Below are positions 8,294 to 15,821 of a stretch of DNA of 25,362 bases, piece after piece. The translations under genes and the position numbers were made by a program. The notes below the pieces were generated by a model that was not told where the DNA came from, made no database searches, and saw nothing but the letters and a program-made list of their open reading frames with translations. This DNA is from Dehalococcoidia bacterium (GTDB lineage: Bacteria > Chloroflexota > Dehalococcoidia > Dehalococcoidales > JAUWYK01): assembly GCA_030615865.1 (NCBI GenBank), contig JAUWYK010000019.1, positions 1 to 25,362 of the forward strand. The letters are read 5' to 3'. The first letter of the stretch is position 1. The number at the start of each line of letters is the position of its first letter.

Positions 8294-8349
8294 CTCCCTT
8301 CAAGGGAGGTTCTATAGCGGTTTGGTGCGGGGGCTAAAGCCCCCGCACC
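8294..8349. repeat. Tandem hairpins between dctP and dctQ
   Basis: The first hairpin pairs CTCCCT (8294-8299) with AGGGAG (8303-8308). The second is a perfect inverted repeat, GGTGCGGGGGCT (8324-8335) with AGCCCCCGCACC (8338-8349), effectively 11 pairs around TAAA. There is no T-run, so they more likely stabilise the dctP message or cause partial attenuation than end transcription. Their style recalls the hairpins of the dispersed repeat near 19212-20173, but the sequence is different. Confidence 0.7.
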
Positions 8350-8374
8350 CACCAAGGCTGATGAGTGGAGCTTA

Positions 8375-8866
8375 GTGTTAGGCAAATTTGAAAAGTTTAA
8401 TCGTCGGTTAAGTGGCTGGTTTGAGTGGATAGGGGTGGCTGGGCTGCTGCTGATGATGTCTATCACTATTATCGATGTGGTGGGGGCTAAGGTCTTTCTT
8501 TGGCCTCTCCTTGGTGCTATTGACTGGGTTAGGGCTTCACAGAGTGTGGCAATTGCTTTTGCTTGCGCCGTCGCCTTAATTGTTGGTAGGCATGTCCGGG
8601 TAGAGTTTTTTGTCGCCAGGCTCCCTGAACGTGCCCGAGCCGTTACCGATAGCATTGTTCAGCTTCTTTGCTTAGCACTCTTCATTCTGATTGTTTGGCG
8701 ACTTTCTTTGTTTGGTTACTCCCTTCAAGCCGGCGGGGAGGTGAGCGCAACTGCTCACATACCCCGTTGTCTTTTCGCTTACGGGATTGCCCTGGCCAGC
8801 ATCCCGGTGTGTCTGCTGTTTTTGCAGGGGCTTATTAGCTCACTAGCTAGGGTGGTGAAAAGATGA
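8375..8866 (+). CDS. dctQ: TRAP transporter small permease subunit (DctQ family)
   Basis: A 163-residue membrane protein with four predicted membrane segments, at about residues 16-36, 49-67, 87-107 and 130-153, which is the DctQ layout. The small subunit holds the large DctM subunit and completes the Na+-coupled transporter. The motif GRHVRVEFF between segments 2 and 3 is typical of the family. The GTG start at 8375 follows GGAG at 8367-8370; an upstream ATG at 8361 is out of frame. Its stop overlaps the dctM start in ATGA, so the two are translationally coupled. Confidence 0.9.
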   Translation: MLGKFEKFNRRLSGWFEWIGVAGLLLMMSITIIDVVGAKVFLWPLLGAIDWVRASQSVAIAFACAVALIVGRHVRVEFFVARLPERARAVTDSIVQLLCLALFILIVWRLSLFGYSLQAGGEVSATAHIPRCLFAYGIALASIPVCLLFLQGLISSLARVVKR

Positions 8867-10167
8867 GCCCGGTTACCACCGGCATTGTTGGCATCGGCGT
8901 TCTTCTCATAATGTTTCTCCTCAGAATGCCGGTCGCTTTTGCTATGGCCTTGGTCGGACTTGCTGGTTTTGCTTATTTATCTACCTCGGGAGCGGCACTT
9001 AGTATTCTCGCCCGTGATATCTTCGAGCAATTTACCTCTTACCCGTTAAGTGTTATCCCAATGTTTATCCTCATGGGTTCCTTCGCCTTCGCTGCGGGAA
9101 TTAGTAGGAGGCTTTATGACACGGCCTATATCTGGGTAGGGCAGCTGCGTGGCGGGCTGACCATGGCTACCGTGCTCGCCTGTTCCGGTTTTGCTGCCAT
9201 ATGCGGTTCGTCGACGGCTACGGCGGCGACAATGGGCAAGATAGCCCTTCCGGAGATGAAGAGGTATAATTACGATGATTCACTAGCTACTGGCACTGTT
9301 GCTGCCGCCGGCACGCTGGGCATTCTTATCCCGCCGAGCACCGTCCTCATTGTTTACGGGTTCCTGACCGAGGAGTCTATAGGCAAACTTTTCGTCGCCG
9401 GGATATTGCCGGGGTTACTTCTTAGCCTGTTTTTTGTCTTAACCGTTTTTTTTCTTTGCCTGCGCAATCCCGCCCTCGGTCCCCCTGGAGCCCCAACCAG
9501 CTGGAGAAAGAAGCTAGGGGCGGTTACCGGAGTTATTGAGACCATGGTTTTATTCGGTTTGGCCATCGGGGGGTTATTTCTCGGCTGGTTCAGCCCCACT
9601 CAGGCTGGGGCAATTGGAGCCGGTGGTGCTTTGGTCATCGGCCTAGCCAGGCGTGAGCTTAGCTGGCGAACATTTTTTGAGGCTACTAAGGATGGCTTGC
9701 GAACATCCTGTATGGTTATATTCATTATTACCGGGGCGGTAATCTTTGGTCACTTCATGGCTATATCCAGAATACCCTTCATACTGGCTGAATGGGTAGG
9801 GGGGCTTCCTCTACCGACAATGGGTGTTATTGGGGTCATAGCCTTCATATTTTTCATAGGTGGCTTCTTTATGGATGCTATGGCTCTAATCGTGCTCCTC
9901 ATCCCCATCCTCTTCCCAGTACTTATCGCCCTCGGCGTTGACCTGATATGGTTTGGGGTGATAATAGTCTTAATGGGCGAGATGGGGGTAATCACACCGC
10001 CGGTAGGGGTAAATGTATTTGTAATTAAGGGGATTGCTCCAGATATACCCATTGAGACTATCTTTAAGGGGATATTCCCCTTCCTGGTGGCCATGATTAT
10101 CTGTACCCTTATACTAATGGCTTTCCCCCAGATTGCTACCTTTTTGCCTGGCTTTGCCCGCTATTAG
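8863..10167 (+). CDS. dctM: TRAP transporter large permease subunit (DctM family)
   Basis: A 434-residue polytopic membrane protein with about twelve hydrophobic segments and family-typical length. It is the transport subunit that moves the substrate, usually with Na+. Characteristic parts are RMPVAFAMALVG near the N-terminus, CGSSTATAATMGKIALPEM in the first hairpin-loop region, GTLGILIPPSTVLIVYG, and a matching C-terminal half with GGFFMDAMALIVLLIPI and MGEMGVITPPVGVNVFV. The ATG overlaps the dctQ stop by four bases. The operon appears to end here: a 201-base gap with an inverted repeat and a new strong promoter follows. Confidence 0.95.
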   Translation: MSPVTTGIVGIGVLLIMFLLRMPVAFAMALVGLAGFAYLSTSGAALSILARDIFEQFTSYPLSVIPMFILMGSFAFAAGISRRLYDTAYIWVGQLRGGLTMATVLACSGFAAICGSSTATAATMGKIALPEMKRYNYDDSLATGTVAAAGTLGILIPPSTVLIVYGFLTEESIGKLFVAGILPGLLLSLFFVLTVFFLCLRNPALGPPGAPTSWRKKLGAVTGVIETMVLFGLAIGGLFLGWFSPTQAGAIGAGGALVIGLARRELSWRTFFEATKDGLRTSCMVIFIITGAVIFGHFMAISRIPFILAEWVGGLPLPTMGVIGVIAFIFFIGGFFMDAMALIVLLIPILFPVLIALGVDLIWFGVIIVLMGEMGVITPPVGVNVFVIKGIAPDIPIETIFKGIFPFLVAMIICTLILMAFPQIATFLPGFARY

Positions 10168-10197
10168 GACTAACCAACTTTATCCCTGACACCTAAA

Positions 10198-10234
10198 TGT
10201 TCCAAAAGAAAAGTTACATTGTACTTTTCGAACA
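10198..10234. repeat. Inverted repeat downstream of dctM
   Basis: GAAAAGT (10208-10214) and ACTTTTC (10223-10229) are perfect arms around an eight-base spacer. Outer arms TGTTC (10198-10202) and GAACA (10230-10234) extend the fold with a five-base bulge on the left. It could end the TRAP transcript, although no T-run follows, or be an operator about 80 bases upstream of the next promoter. Confidence 0.45.
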
Positions 10235-10309
10235 CGCGGACGCTAAGTCAACATCACACAGTTCAAAAACCCTCTTTCATATTCGATCCCCTTAAGTTCT
10301 CATAATCGT

Positions 10310-10338
10310 TTGACACTCTTATTATAAGCCATTATGAT
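10310..10338 (+). promoter_or_regulatory. Strong sigma70-type promoter for the Tm-1-like/AMP-ligase unit
   Basis: TTGACA (10310-10315) and TATGAT (10333-10338) are exactly 17 bases apart. Transcription would start near 10345, only about 24 bases before the ATG, which has GAGGA at 10356-10360. The next two genes have no comparable promoter, so the three are probably one transcript. Confidence 0.72.
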
Positions 10339-10368
10339 ACTCTCCTAGACGCATAGAGGAACTTCAGC

Positions 10369-11640
10369 ATGACCAAGGCAATACTCATAGTTAGCTCGCT
10401 TGATACTAAGGGGCAAGAGGTAAAATTCCTCAAGGAGCTTATTGAACAGCAAGGGCATGAAACAATGCTTCTGGACTTGGGCATGCGTGGTAAGCCGGCT
10501 CTTCCTGCGGACATCACTTGTGAGGAAGTTGCCAAGGCTGGAGGCGTTAGCATAAACGAAGTTAGAAGTACAGTCGGTAACCGAAGTGAAATTACTGCCA
10601 TAATGGTCAAGGGGGCAATAAAGAAGGTCTTAGAGCTACATCAAGCAGGTAAATTCGGTGGCATCGTTGGTGTTGGCGGTGTCACTAATACAGCAATGGC
10701 AACCGATATCATGAAAGCGCTGCCCTTTGGGATACCCAAGCTCATGGTGTCAAGCGGGGCTGCAATGCCCCGTTACGCTGGTAGCTTCTTTGGCTCCTCA
10801 GACACAACAATTACATCATCAGTGGTAGATATGGCTGGTCTCCATGCACTCAGCAAGAGTGTGCTTACTCGAGCCGCCGGTGCTATTTGCGGTATGGTGG
10901 AAATTGGTACGGGTCCTGTTGTTGACTTACTTAAGCAGACAGAAAAGCCACTGGTTGCACTTACGCAATTCCAGTACTCAGAGATGTGTTGTGAGCTTAT
11001 CCGAAATCATCTCGAGGAAAAAGACTATATGGTAATCCCGTGTCATGCTGATGGAGTGGGTGATAAAGCCATGGAGAAGCTTATAGAACAGGGTATCTTC
11101 GACGGTGTTATCGACATTGTCACCGGTGGCTTGAGTGAGGAGCTATTGGGTGGCAACCGGGCTGCTGGGGTAGACAGGCTTGAGGCTGCTGGTAAAAAGG
11201 GGCTTCCTCAGGTAATCACTCCCTGTGGCTTTGAGATGATAAGTTGCGGTCCAATACAGAGGAGGGACAGTAATGATCCACTTTGGCTTTCCCGGAATCT
11301 GGCTTCCCGGAGTTACTATGTTCAGGACGCATATCGTGTGCAAGCAAGGACAAATACCGAGGAGCTAAGACTCATAGCTAGAATAGTGGCGGAGAAGCTC
11401 AACAGAGCAAAGGGCCCAGTTAAATTCTTGATACCGATGGGAGGATGGTCAGCACTTAGCGTCAAAGGGCAACTCCTCTATGACCCTGATGTTGACCACG
11501 CCTTTGTGGAGGAGCTGAAGAAAAACCTGTCGCCAGCAATTGAGGTCAGAGAGCTTGATCTGCCTCTTAACAGCCCGGATTTTGCCATGGCAGTTGTAGA
11601 AGTTTTTGACGCGATGGTGCAAGAGAGAAGGAAGGCGTAA
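10369..11640 (+). CDS. Tm-1-like ATP-binding protein, UPF0261 family (copy A)
   Basis: A 423-residue cytoplasmic protein of the family named after the N-terminal nucleotide-binding domain of tomato Tm-1. Its bacterial reaction is unknown. The family's N-terminal motif is intact as SLDTKGQE (residues 9-16), followed by LDLGMRGKP. The glycine loop is GVGGVTNTAMAT, less glycine-rich than the usual GGxGGT. LPFGIPKLMVSS and a SSDTTITSSVVDMAGL block are also typical. The C-terminal domain has HADGVGDKAMEKLIEQG where relatives usually read HATGxGG, then GGLSEELLGGNRAAG and RLEAAGKKGLPQVI. It starts the unit with the AMP ligase and paralog B. In many bacteria such genes neighbour a PEP-hydrolase-like barrel protein; none is here. 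Family assignment is firm; function is open. Confidence 0.88.
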   Translation: MTKAILIVSSLDTKGQEVKFLKELIEQQGHETMLLDLGMRGKPALPADITCEEVAKAGGVSINEVRSTVGNRSEITAIMVKGAIKKVLELHQAGKFGGIVGVGGVTNTAMATDIMKALPFGIPKLMVSSGAAMPRYAGSFFGSSDTTITSSVVDMAGLHALSKSVLTRAAGAICGMVEIGTGPVVDLLKQTEKPLVALTQFQYSEMCCELIRNHLEEKDYMVIPCHADGVGDKAMEKLIEQGIFDGVIDIVTGGLSEELLGGNRAAGVDRLEAAGKKGLPQVITPCGFEMISCGPIQRRDSNDPLWLSRNLASRSYYVQDAYRVQARTNTEELRLIARIVAEKLNRAKGPVKFLIPMGGWSALSVKGQLLYDPDVDHAFVEELKKNLSPAIEVRELDLPLNSPDFAMAVVEVFDAMVQERRKA

Positions 11641-11691
11641 CCAGAGAGGTACGCCAGCCAGACTCAACTCAGCACCACCTGAGGGACACAG

Positions 11692-11712
11692 GTCTATGCT
11701 AAAAACATAGAC
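11692..11712. repeat. Short hairpin upstream of the AMP ligase gene
   Basis: GTCTATG (11692-11698) pairs perfectly with CATAGAC (11706-11712) around CTAAAAA. It lies in the 103-base space between copy A and the ligase, about 31 bases before the ligase start. It may modulate downstream expression; no T-run or promoter is evident. Confidence 0.45.
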
Positions 11713-11743
11713 TCTGCGTTACATACAGTGATAGGCGGAAGGT

Positions 11744-13405
11744 ATGAAACCAGTACGATGTGATGAGCAAGAAATAGAGAAATACGTACGGGAGGGCTAT
11801 TGGGATAATACTATCCTGCCGGACTACTGGGAAAAGAACGCCAGAACATCCCCGGATAAAGAAGCCTTGGTTGATTCTGAGGGCACTAGGCTGACATGGG
11901 CACAGGCTGTGCAAAAGATCGACCAAATTGCCTTGGCACTGAGTAAGGAGGTGGGACTCAACCCGGATGACAGACTTATGATCCAACTGCCCAATATCGC
12001 GGCACAGGTACTGGTTCGGCTTGCCTGTGAAAAAGCCGGAATCCTGTCTATTCCCGAGATGCCAACTTTCCGCCACGCCGAGCTAAAGTGGATAGGAACC
12101 CAAACTCAGGCGGCAGGCATAGTCATTCCAAAGACATATCGCAATTTCGATTATTATCAAATGGCTAAAGAGCTCCAGTCTGAGTTACCTTACTTAAGAT
12201 ACATCATTGTTACTGGCGAAGAAGTCCCGGAACAATGCTTCTCGCTAGAAGAGATAATGGACTACCACTGGGAAAGAAAGCATGATTTGCAGGAGCTGGG
12301 AGCTAGAAAGCTGGATCCAATACATGGGGTTGGCTTTCTGGTTACGACCACCGGTACTACCGGGATGCCTAAGATCATAGAGCACCGAATTGCAGCTCGG
12401 GAAATCTGGACAGCTAAAACCCATATACGGAACTGGGAGCTTGGTACAGACGACGTAGTCCTTGCCTTTGCGCCGCTTGCTGGAGCAGCCGGGGGCACGC
12501 CGGCTTATATCACCGCTCCGGTAGCTGGGGCCAAGATTGTTCTAGAACACGAGTTTAAGGGTGACGAAGTCCTCAAACTGGTCGAAAGAGAAAAGGTAAC
12601 CGTTTTAGCACTGGTGCCGGCACAGCTATCTCGACTCCTCCAACTACCCCTGGAAAATTATGACCTCTCCACCCTGCACTTTCTGAAGACTGCCGGCGGC
12701 TATCTACCACCAGCCCTCGCGCAGGAAGCTGAAGAAAGGTTCGACTGCCCAATTCTTGGCACCTTTGGCAGTCAGGACACTGGCTCAATATCGGGGGTGC
12801 CTCTTTCCGCTTCCCGTGAACAAAGATACACCACGGTGGGAAGGTTGCATCCGGGGGTCGAGGTAAAGGTGGTAAATGAGACGGGAGAAGAAGTAAAGGC
12901 TGGAGAGGTAGGTACACTTTATTTCCGGGGACCGGGTAATTCCATTGGGTACTACCAGGATATTGAGAAGACCTTGACGGAAGCCTATGACGCCGAGGGA
13001 TGGGCTACCACCGGCGACCTGGTAATGCTTACTGATGACAGCTGGATCAAGATAATGGGTAGAAAGAAAGATATCATCATTCGTGGGGGGCAGAATATCT
13101 ACCCTGGAGAGATAGAGGGTTACCTTATCGCTCATCCTAAAGTAGTTGAAGCTGCGGTCGTGGCTATGCCTGACCCGGTGATGGGAGAAAAAGCCTGCGC
13201 CTTTGTTACCATCAACAAAGGTCAAACACTAACCTTTGAGGAAATGGTTGGCTACTTAGGGAGTAAGAAGATTGCCCGCTTCAAGTTTCCAGAAAGGCTT
13301 GAGATAATTGAGACCATGCCCCTGGCGGGTGAGGCCAAGGTTAATAAAAAGGAGCTTAGCCGCCTGATAACAGAAAAACTAAAAGTCGAGGGTAAGATAC
13401 AATAA
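11744..13405 (+). CDS. AMP-dependent acid:CoA ligase (aryl-acid AMP ligase-like)
   Basis: A 553-residue ANL-superfamily enzyme that adenylates a carboxylic acid and normally passes it to CoA. Core motifs are present: the P-loop TTTGTTGMPK (201-210), FGSQDTG (341-347) at the A5 position, TGD (423-425), MGRKKDIIIRGGQNIYPGEI (438-457) and the catalytic Lys532 in GEAKVNKKEL. The A5 motif usually reads (Y/F)-G-x-(T/S)-E; here Asp replaces Glu. The N-terminus (YVREGYWDNTILPDYWEKNA) and C-terminus resemble EntE/DhbE-type aryl-acid AMP ligases and related CoA ligases. No siderophore genes are nearby, so activation of an imported acid, for example one brought in by the adjacent TRAP system, is more likely. 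The start has GGCGGAAGG just upstream. The real substrate is unknown. Confidence 0.9.
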   Translation: MKPVRCDEQEIEKYVREGYWDNTILPDYWEKNARTSPDKEALVDSEGTRLTWAQAVQKIDQIALALSKEVGLNPDDRLMIQLPNIAAQVLVRLACEKAGILSIPEMPTFRHAELKWIGTQTQAAGIVIPKTYRNFDYYQMAKELQSELPYLRYIIVTGEEVPEQCFSLEEIMDYHWERKHDLQELGARKLDPIHGVGFLVTTTGTTGMPKIIEHRIAAREIWTAKTHIRNWELGTDDVVLAFAPLAGAAGGTPAYITAPVAGAKIVLEHEFKGDEVLKLVEREKVTVLALVPAQLSRLLQLPLENYDLSTLHFLKTAGGYLPPALAQEAEERFDCPILGTFGSQDTGSISGVPLSASREQRYTTVGRLHPGVEVKVVNETGEEVKAGEVGTLYFRGPGNSIGYYQDIEKTLTEAYDAEGWATTGDLVMLTDDSWIKIMGRKKDIIIRGGQNIYPGEIEGYLIAHPKVVEAAVVAMPDPVMGEKACAFVTINKGQTLTFEEMVGYLGSKKIARFKFPERLEIIETMPLAGEAKVNKKELSRLITEKLKVEGKIQ

Positions 13406-13445
13406 AACTTCATTAGGTCGGGACTGATAATTCGGGAAAAGTAAG

Positions 13446-14678
13446 ATGAATAAAGTGATTGTCATTCTTGTTATAGCTGAAGAGAAGTGGCACGAGGCAG
13501 ATTTCCTGAGACGGGAGATTGAAGCCAGGGGCGATAAGGTTCTGATAATGGATATGGGTTTAACCGGAAAGCCTCAGGGGCACTGTGATATTACCCGTGA
13601 AGAGATTATACACGCCAGTGGACACCATCCTAACCAAGTAGCCGCCATCATTGACAAAGGAAAGCGAATGCCCATTATGGTAGCTGGCGGGAAAGAAAAA
13701 ATAAAGGCACTCTACTCACAGGGTAAACTCTCCGGTGTAATAAGCCTCGGTGGTGCTACCGGAACCCAGATGGGCACTAGCATCATGAAATCGCTGCCCT
13801 TTGGTGTGTCCAAGTTCGCTCTCTCGAGCACAGCTTCACTCAGGGGACTGGCGGAAAGGTATATTGGAACAGCAGATATAACACTGATGCATTCGGTGGT
13901 CGAGTTTGGCGGTCTTGACAGCTTCGTGAAAAACGCACTTGCCCGGGCTGCGGGTGCGATATGCGCCATGGTTGAGGCATCCGAAAACCATCCTGTTTCC
14001 CTCTCTAGGAAGGGCAAAAAACTACTGGTTGCCATGACTCACTTCGGTCCCTGCGAGCAGTGTGCCATAAGCGTGAGAAGACAGCTGGAAGAAAGGGGCT
14101 ATCAGGTTGTTGCCTTCTCCGCCAGTGGTGTGGGTGATAGATCCATGGAGGAGATGATAGAGCAACTGGATATAATTGGAGCCGTGATAGACCTCGCCCC
14201 TGGCGGTGTGGGTGAGGAGTTGCTTGGCTTTGCACGAGCCGCAGGCCCCACTAGGCTTGAGGCTGCCGGAAGAAAAGGGATACCGCAGGTCATCAGCCTC
14301 TGTGGTGTAAACTTCGGCAGCCCACGCAGGAGCGACTACCGCCCCGAATATGAACAGCGCAAGAAGTACGATTACGATGCATTGCGAACTTTTATCCGGC
14401 TATCCCAAAGTGAACTGGTTATGGTAGCCGATGTTATGGCAGATAAGATAAACCGGGCTAACGGTCCGGTTAAGGTGCTTGTTGCCCTTGGTGGCTGGTC
14501 TTCAGTTGACCGAAGAGGGAGCTATTTCTACGATGGGGATGCCGACAGTCTATTTGTCGGCGAACTTAAGAGACATTTGAGACCGGATATTGAGGTTAGA
14601 GAGGTGGATGCTGACCTTGATACTCCAAAATTTGCCCGAGCGGTGGTCAAAGCCTTCGATGACATCATGCCGCCATAG
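13446..14678 (+). CDS. Tm-1-like protein, UPF0261 family (divergent copy B)
   Basis: A 410-residue paralog of copy A, aligning along its whole length. The family's N-terminal DTKG motif is lost: the region reads IAEEKWHEADFLRREIE. The glycine loop here is SLGGATGTQMGT, closer to the family form at the GT than in copy A. The C-terminal domain has SASGVGDRSMEEMIEQL and GGVGEELLGFARAAG, matching copy A's unusual GVGD form. The start is ATG with GGGAAAAG upstream, 40 bases after the ligase stop. Loss of one motif in each copy suggests the two proteins may form a hetero-oligomer with shared sites, an inference from comparison alone. The gene ends 14 bases before a minus-strand tRNA, without an obvious terminator. 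Confidence 0.86.
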   Translation: MNKVIVILVIAEEKWHEADFLRREIEARGDKVLIMDMGLTGKPQGHCDITREEIIHASGHHPNQVAAIIDKGKRMPIMVAGGKEKIKALYSQGKLSGVISLGGATGTQMGTSIMKSLPFGVSKFALSSTASLRGLAERYIGTADITLMHSVVEFGGLDSFVKNALARAAGAICAMVEASENHPVSLSRKGKKLLVAMTHFGPCEQCAISVRRQLEERGYQVVAFSASGVGDRSMEEMIEQLDIIGAVIDLAPGGVGEELLGFARAAGPTRLEAAGRKGIPQVISLCGVNFGSPRRSDYRPEYEQRKKYDYDALRTFIRLSQSELVMVADVMADKINRANGPVKVLVALGGWSSVDRRGSYFYDGDADSLFVGELKRHLRPDIEVREVDADLDTPKFARAVVKAFDDIMPP

Positions 14679-14692
14679 TTTAGCCTCAAAAA

Positions 14693-14766
14693 TCGGGGTG
14701 GCCGGATTTGAACCGGCGACCACCTGAACCCCATTCAGGTGCGCTACCAGGCTGCGCTACACCCCG
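14693..14766 (-). tRNA. tRNA-Pro (anticodon GGG)
   Basis: The minus strand folds into a complete 74-base cloverleaf: acceptor CGGGGTG/CACCCCG with discriminator A, a D-arm with AGCCTGGTA, anticodon stem CCTGA/TCAGG around ATGGGGT (anticodon GGG), and T-arm GCCGG-TTCAAAT-CCGGC. The 3' CCA is not encoded. A possible promoter on the minus strand (TTGCCC, 17 bases, TAGTAT) lies just upstream. Confidence 0.96.
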
Positions 14767-14904
14767 ACTTATTTCAACATACTAGCATAATTTGTTTCTT
14801 AGGGCAATAAAATTTGGTAAGTATACCTTGAAGTAACGTATAGGATGGAATATGAAAATACAATTTAAGTTAATTGATGAGGAACGAATTATAAAAGCAA
14901 TTCG

Positions 14905-15171
14905 TCAGGCTTTGTCACCTTCAAAAAGAGCCTTTTCTGTCTCTGACAATACTGCAGCCAAAACCGTGTCTATGGCTTCGCTGAAGAGACGTTGAAACGG
15001 CTCCCAGCTTGTAACCAATTCATCATCCAAATAAAGGTCACCCTGATAAGTAAGTTCGTGAATTCTGAAAAAGTTTTCCTTCCTCAACCTGTCCATTATG
15101 TTTTTGACTATTTGGTCTTTCTTGTCGCCTAGTTTTTGGCGCAATTCGGATTCGGTATATTGTCTTTCCAT
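14905..15171 (-). CDS. Small hypothetical protein, charged and helical
   Basis: An 88-residue protein I do not recognise. The ATG at 15171 is preferred because AAAGGGGGG precedes it by a few bases; a longer frame reaching 15261 has no such site. The sequence is rich in Lys, Glu, Arg and Asp, with likely helices at residues 6-31 (SELRQKLGDKKDQIVKNIM) and 60-84, and no cysteine, membrane segment or signal peptide. Its size and charge would suit a small regulatory or DNA-associated protein, but nothing visible proves this. It sits alone between tRNA-Pro and the three-gene cassette, on the opposite strand from the cassette. An inverted repeat, ACGAATT/AATTCGT (14884-14890, 14899-14905), touches its stop codon. 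Confidence 0.6.
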   Translation of the reverse strand: MERQYTESELRQKLGDKKDQIVKNIMDRLRKENFFRIHELTYQGDLYLDDELVTSWEPFQRLFSEAIDTVLAAVLSETEKALFEGDKA

Positions 15172-15395
15172 ATTCCCCCCTTTAATGCGGATTATACTTG
15201 ATGCGGGGTGGGGGATATCGGCAGGCATTACCCCCTTACTTTTATCAAGCTCGGCAGCCACCCGCCTTATTCCCCCTACCCCGTTTAATTATAACATAAC
15301 AATAAGAATAAATAGGAGTAAAGTAAGGGGTATTAAAGTAAGCAAGGCATAGGATGCTTTTCTAGGTGTAGTAACGTAGTAGTGTAGTAAATTAC

Positions 15396-15425
15396 TTGAC
15401 TTTTGGGAAAAGGCATGCCTAGAAT
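15396..15425 (+). promoter_or_regulatory. Promoter of the three-gene HicB-like cassette
   Basis: TTGACT (15396-15401) and TAGAAT (15420-15425) are separated by 18 bases. The predicted start of transcription (about 15432) falls at the left edge of the perfect palindrome, so a bound protein would block initiation. The 224 bases between 15172 and this promoter hold no other feature I can support apart from A/T-rich sequence and a short GTAGTA-type direct repetition near 15367-15390. Confidence 0.6.
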
Positions 15426-15432
15426 AGAAAGG

Positions 15433-15466
15433 ATAAGTGAACATTTATGGACAAATGTTCACTTAT
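15433..15466. promoter_or_regulatory. Perfect 14-bp palindrome, probable operator
   Basis: ATAAGTGAACATTT (15433-15446) is the exact reverse complement of AAATGTTCACTTAT (15453-15466), with a six-base spacer ATGGAC. The element begins at the predicted transcription start and ends 37 bases before the HicB-like start codon, so in RNA it would also be a 14-pair hairpin. The likely reading is an autoregulatory operator, as toxin-antitoxin operons usually have. Confidence 0.7.
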
Positions 15467-15503
15467 AAAGACATTTTTATTAAGACTAGAATGGAGGTGG
15501 GGG

Positions 15504-15821
15504 TTGGCTAAAAAAGAAACAACTTTAAGTTTTAATGTGGAGACTACTACAGAAGAGCGTGATGGTTATTTCGCTTCAAGAACTGAACCTTTTGCATTAA
15601 CAGCATACGGCAAGAATGAAGAAGAGGCAGAAAGGCGAGTTAAACAGGCGCTTTTACTCCTTTTACGCCAATATGCAAATACGCCCAAACAATTGAGTGA
15701 TTATTTAAACCAAAAAGGCGTAAAACATGTAATTCGCACTGAGTCCGATTCAGCCCGATTCCCAAAACTTGTTCGCACATATAGGGAAGAAATGATGGTG
15801 AAAGTCCCCGCCCATGCCTGA
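15504..15821 (+). CDS. HicB-like antitoxin-type protein
   Basis: A 105-residue protein whose first 75 residues follow the HicB/UPF0150 pattern: beta strands (TTLSFNVET, DGYFASRTE, FALTAYG) then a helix with the typical NEEEAERRVKQALLLLL. HicB proteins neutralise the HicA mRNA interferase and repress their own operon. The C-terminal 30 residues do not show the helix-turn-helix or ribbon-helix-helix found in many HicB proteins. The TTG start at 15504 is chosen because GGAGGTGGGGG directly precedes it. An in-frame ATG at 15447 has no ribosome-binding site and lies inside the palindrome spacer. The stop overlaps the next gene by eight bases. Base composition is visibly more A/T-rich than the metabolic genes around it, consistent with horizontal transfer. 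Confidence 0.6.
   Translation: MAKKETTLSFNVETTTEERDGYFASRTEPFALTAYGKNEEEAERRVKQALLLLLRQYANTPKQLSDYLNQKGVKHVIRTESDSARFPKLVRTYREEMMVKVPAHA

Noticed and set aside
14852..14993. Forty-seven-codon plus-strand frame starting ATGAAAATACAATTT
   Set aside because: Its first 18 codons look plausible, but most of it lies antisense to the better-supported gene at 14905-15171 and it has only a weak ribosome-binding site.
15172..15261. Longer N-terminus for the minus-strand gene ending at 14905
   Set aside because: No ribosome-binding site upstream, and the extra 30 residues look like translated leader; the ATG at 15171 has AAAGGGGGG.
15433..15466. Palindrome as a dif or loxP site
   Set aside because: The 14-6-14 layout differs from dif (11-6-11) and loxP (13-8-13), the sequence does not match them, and no recombinase gene is nearby; operator is the simpler reading.
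15447..15503. ATG at 15447 as start of the HicB-like gene
   Set aside because: It sits in the palindrome spacer without a ribosome-binding site, whereas the TTG at 15504 follows GGAGGTGGGGG.
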